A stretch of DNA of 30,227 bases from Gammaproteobacteria bacterium (GCA_006227085.1 SBFY01000084.1:1-30227); one strand, 5' to 3'. Positions 1-7,519 are shown, counted from the first letter of the stretch. Program-made: numbers and translations. Notes: generated from the letters alone by a model not told the origin.

Positions 1-1380
1 TTTGTGCAAACTGAGCGGCTGGCGCCGCCCATCATTGGCCAGGATCGCATAGGCCTGCGCCAACTGCAGCGGTGTTACCGCAAACCCATAACCATACGCA
101 ATCGTGGCACGATCAATATCCGGCCAGCGCCGATGGCTCGGCAACAAACGCGAGGCTTCACCCGGAAAACCGATACCGGTTGGCTGACCAAAACCGAAAC
201 GCGCCAGCACATCCGGGATCTTATCGGGCTCGAGCGAGAAAGCGATTTTTGTCATACCGACATTACTGGAATGCGTGATCACGCCGGTAATGTCCGTGAG
301 CCCGTAATTGCGATGATCCTTGATCAATTTGGTAGTCGTTTTACCAGTGCGCACACCGATATAACCGGGACGGGTATCCATCGGTGTGTCCGGCGTGTAT
401 TTACCACTTTCCAGTGCAGCCACCATGGCCAGTGGTTTTGCGGTTGATCCCGGCTCCAGCAAATCGGTAATGGCGCGATTGCGCAAAGCCGACATGTTGA
501 GCGAGCCACGGTCATTCGGGTTATAGGAAGGCTGGTTAGCCATCGCGAGGACTTCGCCGGTGCGGCTATCCAGCAATACGATGGAACCGGAGTGCGCCTG
601 CGCTTTTGCCACCGCCGCTTTCAACTCGCGATAAGCAAGGTATTGCAGGCGCAAATCAATGCTGAGTTGCAAGTCTTGACCCGGTCGCGCCGAGCGCACC
701 AGCCCCACATCACGAATGATCTGGCCATTCAGGTTGCGCACAACCCGCCGCGCACCAGGCACACCGCGCAAGGCTTCTTCATAGGCCAATTCCAGGCCTT
801 CCTGGCCCTGGTCATCAATATTGGTGAACCCGACAATATGCGCAGCGACTTCGCCAGCAGGGTAATAACGACGGTATTCCGAAATCTCGGACACGCCGGG
901 CACACCCAAGGCCAAGACGCGATCCGCATCAGCGGGCGTCATGTGACGGCGCAAATACAAAAAGCTGCTGCCCTTTGCCGCCAGCAATTTTTTACGGAAC
1001 TGGTCTTGCGGCATACCCAGGGCCTTGGCAAGCACAGGCCACTTGTCCGTATGCTCCAGCAAAATTTCCGGTTGTGCCCACAAGGTCTTGACGGGCGTAC
1101 TCACCGCCAGGGGCTGCCCATGCCGATCCGTGATCATGCCGCGATACGCTGGCAGGCTGACGGTACGCAGGGCTCGTGCATCACCTTGCTGCTGCAGGAA
1201 CTCATGATCGTGTTCCCCCACATCCAGCACTTGCAGCACCAGCAAGCGACCCACCAGCAAGCAACCCAATACAGCCAGGCCAGATGCCACCAGCCAGAAA
1301 CGCCACGGTGCAACGCCGCCTTCAACAGCATTAGCCGTTTTCTGCGCTCCCCGCACGTGTGTTTTTGCCTGGCTTGTCAC
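1..1380 (-). CDS. ftsI: FtsI (PBP3), septal peptidoglycan transpeptidase, partial
   Basis: Class B penicillin-binding protein that crosslinks septal peptidoglycan as part of the divisome. The first 460 codons are present; the C-terminus runs off the window. After a short cytoplasmic tail there is one membrane anchor (about residues 27-50), then the PBP dimerisation region starting near PAYRGMITDR, then the transpeptidase domain. The SxxK motif reads STAK with the catalytic Ser at about residue 312 (in LLEPGSTAKP), and the SxN motif reads SSN (in THSSNVG). The KTG motif would lie beyond the edge. The GTG start at 1380 overlaps the ftsL stop as GTGA, so translation is probably coupled. The next ATG in frame lies after the membrane anchor, which supports the GTG. 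Last gene visible of the mraZ-rsmH-ftsL-ftsI operon. Confidence 0.96.
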   Translation of the reverse strand, partial: MTSQAKTHVRGAQKTANAVEGGVAPWRFWLVASGLAVLGCLLVGRLLVLQVLDVGEHDHEFLQQQGDARALRTVSLPAYRGMITDRHGQPLAVSTPVKTLWAQPEILLEHTDKWPVLAKALGMPQDQFRKKLLAAKGSSFLYLRRHMTPADADRVLALGVPGVSEISEYRRYYPAGEVAAHIVGFTNIDDQGQEGLELAYEEALRGVPGARRVVRNLNGQIIRDVGLVRSARPGQDLQLSIDLRLQYLAYRELKAAVAKAQAHSGSIVLLDSRTGEVLAMANQPSYNPNDRGSLNMSALRNRAITDLLEPGSTAKPLAMVAALESGKYTPDTPMDTRPGYIGVRTGKTTTKLIKDHRNYGLTDITGVITHSSNVGMTKIAFSLEPDKIPDVLARFGFGQPTGIGFPGEASRLLPSHRRWPDIDRATIAYGYGFAVTPLQLAQAYAILANDGRRQPLSLHK

Positions 1381-1661
1381 GGTTGCATCACTCGCGTTTC
1401 TTCCAATAACGGTTCCCGCATACCCCAGGCACGCACCATCTGCTCCACCGTACCGAGCGAACTGCGCGTGCTACGCTCCAGCAGCAGCTTTCCCCACTCC
1501 ACTTCCAGGCGGTTCTGCTCCTGCGACAACTTCTGCAACTCATCAAACAACTGGCGACTGCGGTGCGTGCTGTACACCACCGCCAATGCAGAGACCAACA
1601 CCAGCGCCCACAACAGCATCAACATCCCGAACCAGCTGCCCCTGTTCCCAGTCGTCATCAC
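1377..1661 (-). CDS. ftsL: FtsL, divisome bitopic membrane protein
   Basis: Small bitopic division protein (94 aa) that forms the FtsQLB subcomplex and helps activate FtsWI. The N-terminus is short and cytoplasmic, a hydrophobic segment covers about residues 9-31 (WFGMLMLLWALVLVSALAVV), and the periplasmic part is a predicted coiled coil with heptad-like spacing (FDELQKLSQEQNRLEVEW). Length and layout match gammaproteobacterial FtsL. The start is GTG at 1661, immediately followed by ATG at 1658. The GTG overlaps the rsmH stop as GTGA, and ftsL in turn overlaps ftsI as GTGA. Sequence is poorly conserved in this family, so the call rests on topology and on position between rsmH and ftsI. Confidence 0.93.
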   Translation of the reverse strand: MMTTGNRGSWFGMLMLLWALVLVSALAVVYSTHRSRQLFDELQKLSQEQNRLEVEWGKLLLERSTRSSLGTVEQMVRAWGMREPLLEETRVMQP

Positions 1662-2578
1662 GCCACCTTCTCGGCAACACGCATGATGGCGCTACGGGCA
1701 CGTGGATTCGCCGCCACTTCATCAGCCGATGGCTTGACCGCAGCACCCACCAGTTTCAGGCGCACACCCGAAGTGGCGGCACCGGTGACCGGCAAGCGTT
1801 TCGGCAATTGCTCTCCTCGCGACTGGTCACGAAAGAAACGCTTAACGATGCGGTCTTCCAGCGAATGGAAACTGATCACTACCAAGCGGCCACCCACGGC
1901 GAGGCAATCCAGTGCACCTTTCAGTGCCCTCTCGATTTCCCCGAGCTCGTCATTGATGGCAATACGGATGGCCTGGAACACGCGTGTTGCCGGATGCTGG
2001 CCACGCTCATATCCCGGGCATACCTCAACCACCAGCTCGGCCAGTTCACGCGTGGTTTGCAAAGGTTGCTCAGCGCGACGCGCGACAATGGCCCGCGCAA
2101 TGCGGCGTGCGAATTTTTCCTCGCCGTATTCACGGAACACACGGGTCATTTCATCTTCCGGGGTTTCGGCCAACCAGCGGGCAGCCGTCATGGGCTGGCG
2201 ATCATCCATGCGCATATCCAGCGGGCCTTCGCGCATAAAACTGAAGCCGCGAGCGGCTTCATCGATTTGCGGTGATGACACCCCGATATCCAGTAGCACA
2301 CCATCCACCGCGCCATACCAGCCATGCTGGCGCGCGCAATCGGCAATGGATGAAAATGCCGCGCGCTCAATCGTGAAGCGATCATCGTGGATTGTGCTGG
2401 CCGCATGGCTGATCGCTGCCGCGTCGCGATCAATTGCCAACAAGCGCCCTTGTTCATCAAGACATTCCAGCAACCGGCGACTGTGCCCACCTCTCCCGAA
2501 GGTGCCATCGATGTATTTGCCGTTCGTGTTATGCATCACGGCATCCACGGCCTCATCGCGCAGTACTGTTATATGCAT
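1658..2578 (-). CDS. rsmH: RsmH (MraW), 16S rRNA m4C1402 N4-methyltransferase
   Basis: SAM-dependent methyltransferase that methylates N4 of C1402 in the 30S P site. The protein is 306 aa, a normal family length. It starts MHITVLRDEAVDAV, followed by the SAM-binding motif YIDGTFGRGGHS (about residues 22-33). Further conserved stretches are VDGVLLDIGVSSPQID and, near the end, VVISFHSLEDRIVKRFF. The open frame continues upstream to 2914, but that part lies antisense-like within mraZ and lacks family similarity, so I use the ATG at 2578, 16 bases after the mraZ stop. Its partner RsmI, which 2'-O-methylates the same nucleotide, is encoded at 3774-4607. Confidence 0.97.
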   Translation of the reverse strand: MHITVLRDEAVDAVMHNTNGKYIDGTFGRGGHSRRLLECLDEQGRLLAIDRDAAAISHAASTIHDDRFTIERAAFSSIADCARQHGWYGAVDGVLLDIGVSSPQIDEAARGFSFMREGPLDMRMDDRQPMTAARWLAETPEDEMTRVFREYGEEKFARRIARAIVARRAEQPLQTTRELAELVVEVCPGYERGQHPATRVFQAIRIAINDELGEIERALKGALDCLAVGGRLVVISFHSLEDRIVKRFFRDQSRGEQLPKRLPVTGAATSGVRLKLVGAAVKPSADEVAANPRARSAIMRVAEKVA

Positions 2579-2594
2579 GTGCAACCCCAAGCCC

Positions 2595-3038
2595 TTACAG
2601 GGCAATGGACTGCAGTTCTTCGGGAATCTCGACCGGCTGCTGGCGCACATCCTGCCAACGGTGTTCATCCCAGAGTTCAAATTTATTGATTTGCCCCACC
2701 AGCACGACTTTCTTGTCGAGGCCTGCGTATTCGCGCAGCGAAGCAGGCAGCAACAAACGGCCATTACCATCGAACTCGATCTCGGTGGCATAGCCGACAA
2801 ACAAGCGCTGGAAGTTTTGTACACCGGGTCGCATGGTTGGCAGTGCCTGGACTTTCTCCAGTACCTGCTCCCAGGCCGGTTGCGGATAGATAAACAGGCA
2901 GGGCGAGCTGACATTCACGGTTGCCACCAGGGTGCTGTTGCTGTCCGGGCCCAAGCGATCACGCTGGCGGGCCGGGAACGCAAGGCGCCCCTTGGCATCC
3001 ATGTTGATGTTATGTACTCCTGTAAACGCCTGGGCCAT
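2595..3038 (-). CDS. mraZ: MraZ, division-cluster transcriptional regulator
   Basis: DNA-binding regulator with two SpoVT/AbrB-like domains, first gene of the division and cell wall cluster. The 147-aa protein contains both MraZ repeats: NINMDAKGRLAFPARQRDRL near residues 10-29 and EIEFDGNGRLLLPASLREYA near residues 86-105, each with the family D-x-[KN]-G-R-L-x-x-P core. ATG at 3038 is preceded by GGGGAG. In E. coli MraZ binds direct TGGG repeats just downstream of its promoter and represses the operon; matching repeats are present here (3079-3113), so autoregulation is likely. Confidence 0.97.
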   Translation of the reverse strand: MAQAFTGVHNINMDAKGRLAFPARQRDRLGPDSNSTLVATVNVSSPCLFIYPQPAWEQVLEKVQALPTMRPGVQNFQRLFVGYATEIEFDGNGRLLLPASLREYAGLDKKVVLVGQINKFELWDEHRWQDVRQQPVEIPEELQSIAL

Positions 3039-3059
3039 GCCCGGCTCCCCTTCAAAGTG

Positions 3060-3082
3060 GGGTCAAAATACCGCTTTGACCC
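3060..3082 (-). promoter_or_regulatory. Inverted repeat in mraZ 5' leader
   Basis: Perfect 8-base arms, GGGTCAAA at 3060-3067 and TTTGACCC at 3075-3082, with a 7-base loop. In the transcript it would form a hairpin about 20 bases upstream of the mraZ ribosome binding site. The arm nearer the promoter contains the last MraZ-type TGGGT repeat, and the other arm carries an inverted near-copy. It could be an RNA structure or an extra inverted MraZ site; the sequence alone does not decide. Confidence 0.5.
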
Positions 3083-3113
3083 ACAATTACCCACATCTAC
3101 CCACTAACCGCCA
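3079..3113 (-). promoter_or_regulatory. Predicted MraZ operator: four TGGGN repeats spaced 10 bp
   Basis: Read on the minus strand: an imperfect TGGCG (3109-3113), then three perfect TGGGT boxes (3099-3103, 3089-3093, 3079-3083), each separated by 5 bases, so all lie on one helical face. This matches the known E. coli MraZ operator design (direct TGGGN repeats, N5 spacers). It sits directly after the -10 element, where bound MraZ would block initiation or escape. Confidence 0.85.
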
Positions 3114-3142
3114 CTATAGGGACGCAGGGAAAGCCTTGTCAA
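3113..3142 (-). promoter_or_regulatory. Promoter of the mraZ division operon
   Basis: Minus strand: -35 TTGACA (3137-3142), an exact consensus, and -10 TATAGT (3113-3118), with an 18-bp spacer. Start is expected near 3106, about 68 bases upstream of the mraZ ATG. The MraZ repeats begin inside the -10 element. Confidence 0.75.
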
Positions 3143-3253
3143 GCAGAAACCCGCTATCTGGCAGGGAAAATGTCGAGAAAATTCAGGGAACTGCGTCGAA
3201 AAGTCGATTTCAACGCTGAACTGGATAAACAAGTCTTTTTAAATCCAGAAGAT

Positions 3254-3291
3254 GCCAAAACAACTTAAAGTGAAACCTTAAGTTGTTTGGC
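3254..3291. terminator. Long hairpin between rnpB and the mraZ promoter
   Basis: Near-perfect inverted repeat: left arm 3254-3268 (GCC then AAAACAACTTAA), right arm 3278-3291 (TTAAGTTGTTTGGC), 14 pairs with one bulged A and a 9-base loop. It lies downstream of rnpB on the minus strand, so it most likely ends rnpB transcription and shields the mra promoter. On the minus strand no clean U-run follows the stem; on the plus strand it is followed by TTTT. Terminator is the best reading, but the weak U-tract on the expected strand leaves doubt. Confidence 0.5.
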
Positions 3292-3323
3292 TTTTGGGGA
3301 TCTTTCAGTGGGATCAGGGAGGA

Positions 3324-3706
3324 TCAGGAGTCGGCCGATAAGCCGGGTTCTGTCGTGGACAGTCATTCATCTGCGGTTCGTGTCGCCACGAACCTGAAGC
3401 GACCTACCCGAACCCGGCGCGGGTCACACCATCGGGTTCCTATTTGGTCTTGCTCCGGGCGGGGTTTGCCATCGCCACGCACTGTTACCAGGCGTGCGGT
3501 GCGCTCTTACCGCACCGTTTCACCCTTGCCGTCACGGCGAACCGTGCTTGGGCGGTCTACTCTCTGTTGCACTTTCCGTGGGCTCACGCCCCCCAGGCGT
3601 TACCTGGCGCCCTACCCTGTGGAGCCCGGACTTTCCTCTATCCCGCGCCTGCCGGAACCTGCGGGACCGGTACGCATTCGGGACAGCGACTGCCTGGCTG
3701 ACTCCT
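3324..3706 (-). ncRNA. rnpB: RNase P RNA, bacterial type A
   Basis: Catalytic RNA that cleaves 5' leaders from tRNA precursors. On the minus strand I recognise conserved region I (GAGGAAAGTCCGGGCTCC), the P3-P4 area, ACAGAGAGTAGACC, and conserved region V near the 3' end (ACAGAACCCGGCTTATCGG). The ends pair as helix P1: TCAGGAGTC-A-GCC at the 5' side with GGCCGACTCCTGA at the 3' side. Length (about 383 nt) fits type A RNAs of gammaproteobacteria. The ends are set from the P1 helix and promoter spacing and may be off by a few bases. It lies 67 bases downstream of rsmI on the same strand. Confidence 0.96.
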
Positions 3707-3713
3707 GACGCCC

Positions 3714-3743
3714 AGTATGACGCGGGAGCCTCACAACTTTCAA
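3714..3743 (-). promoter_or_regulatory. Predicted rnpB promoter
   Basis: Minus strand: -35 TTGAAA (3738-3743), 18-bp spacer, -10 CATACT (3714-3719), then a GC-rich discriminator GGGCGTC leading to the P1 start at 3706. A GC-rich discriminator is typical of stable RNA promoters under growth-rate control. It fills most of the rsmI-rnpB gap. Confidence 0.65.
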
Positions 3744-3773
3744 GAACTTTGCACCGATCGTGCCGGCTTCATT

Positions 3774-4607
3774 TCAATCGCCCTTCAGCAAGGCCTGGTA
3801 GATGGCGCGCCGCGGCAAACCGGTGATGCGGGCCGCCAGATCCGCTGCCTGGCTCACCGGCAACTCAGCGGCCAGCAAACGGCCCACACGGACGCCCTCA
3901 TCGGCATCCATGGAAGCGACAGGATCGGCACCAGCCACCATCACCACAAATTCCCCCCGGCAATGATCTGGCGATGCGCCCAACCAGGCCTGCAAGCCTT
4001 GCAGGGTATCCCCATGGATGGTCTCGTAGAGCTTGGTCAGCTCACGGGCAATCACTGCCTGCCGGTCCGGGCCAAACACCGTCACCATGTCGCCAATCGA
4101 GGCTTCGATGCGATGACTGGATTCATAAAACACGATCGTGCGCGATTCGGTCGCGATCTGCTGCAATGCCTTGCAACGGGCTGATGCCTTGGCTGGCAAG
4201 AATCCCTCAAACACAAAACGGTCACAGGGCAGCCCGGCCGCACTCAAGGCAGTAATGGCAGCACAGGCCCCCGGTACCGGCACGACGGTCACGCCCCGTT
4301 GCCGCGCCTGCTGCACCAGCTTGAAACCCGGGTCGGAAATCAGGGGCGTGCCGGCATCACTGATCACGGCGAGGGACTTGCCTTCCTGCAACAAGCGCAA
4401 CAAGGCCTCACGTTTGGCCTCCGTGGAATGATCATGGTAGGCCGTGATATCGGTCGTGATTGCAAAATGGTCGAGCAATTTACGACTGTGGCGCGTGTCT
4501 TCTGCTGCAATCAGGTCCACTGTCTGGAGGATGTCTATGGCACGCGGTACCATATCCCCCAGATTCCCCAGCGGGGTGGCTACCACATACAGCACGCCTT
4601 GGGTCAT
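3774..4607 (-). CDS. rsmI: RsmI, 16S rRNA C1402 2'-O-methyltransferase
   Basis: Tetrapyrrole-methylase-fold enzyme that 2'-O-methylates C1402 of 16S rRNA, completing m4Cm1402 together with RsmH. The 277-aa protein starts LYVVATPLGNLGDMVPRAI and has the RsmI signatures AAEDTRHSRKLLDHF (about 35-49), SDAGTPLISDPG (about 86-97), VPVPGACAAITALSAAGLP and FEGFLPAK, with a C-terminal domain containing RGEFVVMV. AGGTGAG precedes the ATG at 4607. Divergent from lpoA with a 55-bp gap; I see no convincing promoter in that gap. Confidence 0.97.
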   Translation of the reverse strand: MTQGVLYVVATPLGNLGDMVPRAIDILQTVDLIAAEDTRHSRKLLDHFAITTDITAYHDHSTEAKREALLRLLQEGKSLAVISDAGTPLISDPGFKLVQQARQRGVTVVPVPGACAAITALSAAGLPCDRFVFEGFLPAKASARCKALQQIATESRTIVFYESSHRIEASIGDMVTVFGPDRQAVIARELTKLYETIHGDTLQGLQAWLGASPDHCRGEFVVMVAGADPVASMDADEGVRVGRLLAAELPVSQAADLAARITGLPRRAIYQALLKGD

Positions 4608-4662
4608 GTCTCACCTGATCAGCCGTTGGATCAATGTGCCATCAAACCACTCACGAGATCGC

Positions 4663-6513
4663 ATGAAAAGCCCTTCCCGCATACTGGTCACCTTCATCAT
4701 GGCCCTGGCACTGTGTGCCTGTGGCACACCGAAGCCATCGCAACCGCAGCCAGACCACTCGCTGCAATCAGCCCGGCAATTGCTCAATGACGCCAATACC
4801 GCCTTGCCAAATGAAGCCACCCGCATGCGGATTGAGGCGGCCCGGCAACTGCTGGCACTCGGCAAGCCCCGCCAGGCACTGGATGCGCTGCTACTGACCC
4901 ATCGCATGCATGTACCAGACACCTTGCTGGCACGCTACAGCAGCACATTGGCGGCCACTCACCTGGCCTTGGGCGACACCGAATCGGCACGCAGCATCCT
5001 GCTGGATGATGCCCGCCTGAATGACAGCTTCCTGATCCTGCCCGATGACGAACAACTGGCCTTGGGCGCACTGCGCGGCCAACTGCTCGGCCAATTGGGC
5101 GAACCACTGGCCAGCGCCCGTGAATACATCTATATCGCCACCTTGTCGACAGATGCCGGACAGAAAAGCCGTTTCCACGATGCCATCTGGCAAGCCCTGA
5201 TGAGCACACCGCTCACAGACCTGCAACAGATCGCCCTCAACAACAACGCTGCAGACACTGACTTCAATGGCTGGGTGGCACTGGCCATCATTGGCAAACA
5301 AAACCAGGGTGACCTGGATGCCCAGGTTGGCGCACTAACCCGGTGGCAGCAGGCCAACCCGCAACATCCCGCCGCCAAACAGGCGCCTGGGGGACTCGCC
5401 ATACTCAAGACCCTCTCAGCCAACCGCCCCAAGCAGGTAGCCGTACTGCTGCCATTTGCCGGCCGTTATGCAGCGCCCGGCGAAGCCGTGCGGGACGGGT
5501 TGATGGCGGCCTGGTACCAATCACAGATGATGGGTAGCCAAACCCCCACCTTGCGTTTTTACGATACCGGCAATGAACAGGTCGCCTTTGAAGCCCTCTA
5601 CCAGCAAGCCATTGCAGACGGCGCTGAGTTTGTCATTGGCCCGCTGGACAAGGACAAGGTCCGGCTGCTGTTTGATATGGGAGACCTGCCTGTGCCGACA
5701 CTCGCCCTCAACGAGATCAGCGACTACGGCACAGCCCCGGCCAACCTGTACCAGTTTGGCTTGGGCACAGATGCCGAGATCCAGCAACTGGCCGGGCGCA
5801 TGACAGCCAGCAGCCACACGCACGTTATCCTGGTCCATAGCCAGGAACCCTGGGCATTGCGTGCTGCCGACAGCTTCCGCAGCCAATGGCAGGCCGATGA
5901 ACAATACATCCTTGCCACGGCAAGCTGGGAGCGCTCGCGGGATATCCCGGCCAGCCTCAAGAACGCCCTTGGCATCCAGCGCAGCCAGGATCGCCAGCAA
6001 ACCCTTGAGAACATCCTCGCGATGCCCCTCAAGGCCGAACCCAGGCGACGCCAGGACGTGGATGCCATCCTGTTGATTGCCAATCCGGAAACCGGTCGCC
6101 TGCTCATGCCGATGCTGCAGTTCCTCTATGCCGGTGACATACCAGCCTATGCCACATCCCATGTGTTCAGCGGTACGCCAAACCCGGCCACGGACACTGA
6201 CCTCAACCGGATTCGCTTTTGCGATATGGGCTGGCTCTTGCAACCAGGCCACCCGCTTCGCACCAGCCTTGAGCCCTGGGTGGGTCCAGCGCAATCACCC
6301 TATTTGCGACTGTATGCCATGGGCGCCGATGCGTTCCTGATTCACCCCCGCTTACCGCAACTGGTGCAATACCCGGACAGCCGCTTTTTTGGTTACACCG
6401 GACAGATCCACATGAATGCCGCTCGCCAGATGGAGCGACAACTGGATTGTGCCGTCTTCCGGCAAGGAACGCCCCGCTTGCTACCCACCATCGTGAGCCA
6501 ACCGGTGCCATGA
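4663..6513 (+). CDS. lpoA: LpoA, outer-membrane lipoprotein activator of PBP1A
   Basis: Lipoprotein (616 aa) that reaches from the outer membrane to stimulate the peptidoglycan synthase PBP1A. The N-terminus is a lipoprotein signal, MKSPSRILVTFIMALALCAC, with the likely lipobox LCAC and lipidated Cys20; Gly at +2 agrees with outer-membrane sorting. Residues about 30-260 are helical, with alternating Ala/Leu like the TPR-type N-domain of LpoA. From about residue 260 comes a periplasmic-binding-protein-like domain beginning KQVAVLLPFAGRYAAPGEAV. An open frame extends upstream to 4444 inside rsmI, but the lipoprotein signal fixes the start at 4663. Its stop overlaps the yraN start. Family divergence is high, so the call rests on domain order and on rsmI-lpoA-yraN-diaA synteny. 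Confidence 0.9.
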   Translation: MKSPSRILVTFIMALALCACGTPKPSQPQPDHSLQSARQLLNDANTALPNEATRMRIEAARQLLALGKPRQALDALLLTHRMHVPDTLLARYSSTLAATHLALGDTESARSILLDDARLNDSFLILPDDEQLALGALRGQLLGQLGEPLASAREYIYIATLSTDAGQKSRFHDAIWQALMSTPLTDLQQIALNNNAADTDFNGWVALAIIGKQNQGDLDAQVGALTRWQQANPQHPAAKQAPGGLAILKTLSANRPKQVAVLLPFAGRYAAPGEAVRDGLMAAWYQSQMMGSQTPTLRFYDTGNEQVAFEALYQQAIADGAEFVIGPLDKDKVRLLFDMGDLPVPTLALNEISDYGTAPANLYQFGLGTDAEIQQLAGRMTASSHTHVILVHSQEPWALRAADSFRSQWQADEQYILATASWERSRDIPASLKNALGIQRSQDRQQTLENILAMPLKAEPRRRQDVDAILLIANPETGRLLMPMLQFLYAGDIPAYATSHVFSGTPNPATDTDLNRIRFCDMGWLLQPGHPLRTSLEPWVGPAQSPYLRLYAMGADAFLIHPRLPQLVQYPDSRFFGYTGQIHMNAARQMERQLDCAVFRQGTPRLLPTIVSQPVP

Positions 6514-6896
6514 TGCGCTGGCCAGGCAAGCGCCCGCAAAGCCGGGATACAGGCAGCGCCGCTGAAGCCAAGGCCGAAGCCCACCTGAAACAGCAGGGAT
6601 TGTTATGCCTGGAGCGGAACTTCCAGGTCCGTGGCGGCGAAATCGACCTGGTCATGCAAGACGGCGAGCATGTCGTGTTTGTTGAAGTACGTTTCCGCAA
6701 CGACGACCGTCACGGCAGCCCGCTGGAAACCGTCACCGCCCACAAGCAGGCACGCATTCGTCATGCCGCCAGCCATTACCTGCAGCAGCATCCACAACTG
6801 CAATCACGGCCCTGCCGGTTTGATGTGGTTGGCCTACTGGCAGCTCCCATGGGCCACCGTGTTACCATCGAATGGGTGAAAGACGCCTTCAGTTGA
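6510..6896 (+). CDS. yraN: YraN family protein (UPF0102)
   Basis: Small conserved protein (128 aa) with a nuclease-like (Holliday junction resolvase-type) fold; its role is not firmly known. The family core is present: GSAAEAKAEAHLKQQG, LCLERNFQVRGGEIDLVMQDG and VVFVEVRFRNDDRHGSPLETV, with the E-x-D-L and V-E-V-[KR] residues typical of this fold, and RHAASHYLQ. Two adjacent ATGs occur at 6510 and 6513; the first overlaps the lpoA stop as ATGA, so the pair is probably coupled. The C-terminus CRFDVVGL is also conserved in the family. Confidence 0.93.
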   Translation: MMRWPGKRPQSRDTGSAAEAKAEAHLKQQGLLCLERNFQVRGGEIDLVMQDGEHVVFVEVRFRNDDRHGSPLETVTAHKQARIRHAASHYLQQHPQLQSRPCRFDVVGLLAAPMGHRVTIEWVKDAFS

Positions 6897-6919
6897 GGGC
6901 TACACGGAGCCAAGCGATC

Positions 6920-7516
6920 ATGCGCGAGCGGATCATTCGCCAATTCAACGACACCATTGATGCCACCATCCGCTCCATTGAGCCATTGCTGCCCGGCATT
7001 GAACTGGCAGCCAACCATTTCGTGACCACCCTGCTCACTGATCACAAGATCCTCGGCTGCGGCAATGGCTCCTCAGCAAATACCATCCGCCAATTCACCA
7101 CGTACCTGATTGATCATTTCCATCATGAGCGCCCGGGGTTACCTGCCATGGCACTAGCCGCTGACAGCGCCACCCTGTCCGCCATTGCCAGCGACTATCA
7201 TTTCAATGAAATTTTTTCCCGCCAAATCCGTGCACTGGGCCAGCCCGGTGACACCCTGCTGATCGCCACACACAAAAGCACCAGCAGTAACCTGGTGCAT
7301 GCCCTGCGTGCAGCCCACGAACGGGACATGGCGGTAGTCTTGCTGGCCGGCGAGGAAACCACGGATTTGTCACCACTGATGACAGGGCGCGATATTGCCC
7401 TGCACATCCCCTCAGCATCGAGGGCCCGCATCCAGGAGGTGCAGCTGATGGTGGTCCACTGCCTGTGTGACCTGATTGAAACGCAACTGTTCGGGGATCC
7501 CGAACAAGGCCGATAG
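6920..7516 (+). CDS. diaA: DiaA-like SIS-domain protein (DnaA initiator-associating type)
   Basis: SIS-fold protein (198 aa) of the GmhA/DiaA family; E. coli DiaA forms tetramers that bind DnaA and promote timely replication initiation. Features: LGCGNGSSAN (about 51-60), HHERPGLPAMALAADSATLSAIASDYHFNEIFSRQ in the middle, and RIQEVQLMVVHCLCDLIE near the end. The phosphosugar-binding loop, usually ISTSGNS in GmhA or ISTRGNS in DiaA, reads IATHKSTSSN here, which argues against isomerase activity. Start at 6920 with GGAG upstream; longer frames begin inside yraN and are not supported. It sits in the standard rsmI-lpoA-yraN-diaA order. The dolP lipoprotein gene that often follows is absent; sspB is met tail to tail 3 bases later. 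Confidence 0.87.
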   Translation: MRERIIRQFNDTIDATIRSIEPLLPGIELAANHFVTTLLTDHKILGCGNGSSANTIRQFTTYLIDHFHHERPGLPAMALAADSATLSAIASDYHFNEIFSRQIRALGQPGDTLLIATHKSTSSNLVHALRAAHERDMAVVLLAGEETTDLSPLMTGRDIALHIPSASRARIQEVQLMVVHCLCDLIETQLFGDPEQGR

Positions 7517-7519
7517 GAT

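Noticed and set aside
592..1686. 364-codon plus-strand open frame
   Set aside because: Antisense to ftsI and ftsL, with no family resemblance and His/Gln-rich composition typical of shadow frames.
2579..2914. N-terminal extension of rsmH to 2914
   Set aside because: The extension lies within mraZ in another frame and has no similarity to RsmH; family members start where the ATG at 2578 begins.
1563..3107. 514-codon plus-strand open frame
   Set aside because: Antisense to rsmH and mraZ, Ser/Arg-rich with no recognisable domain; its end runs through the MraZ operator.
3311..3330. Tandem GGATCAGG repeat at the 3' end of rnpB
   Set aside because: Only two 8-base units; part of one is explained by the P1 helix. 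Too little to call a repeat element.
3283..3708. Plus-strand open frame of 141 codons
   Set aside because: It is the antisense of the RNase P RNA. Such frames are a known source of false protein annotations; the RNA signatures on the minus strand are unmistakable.
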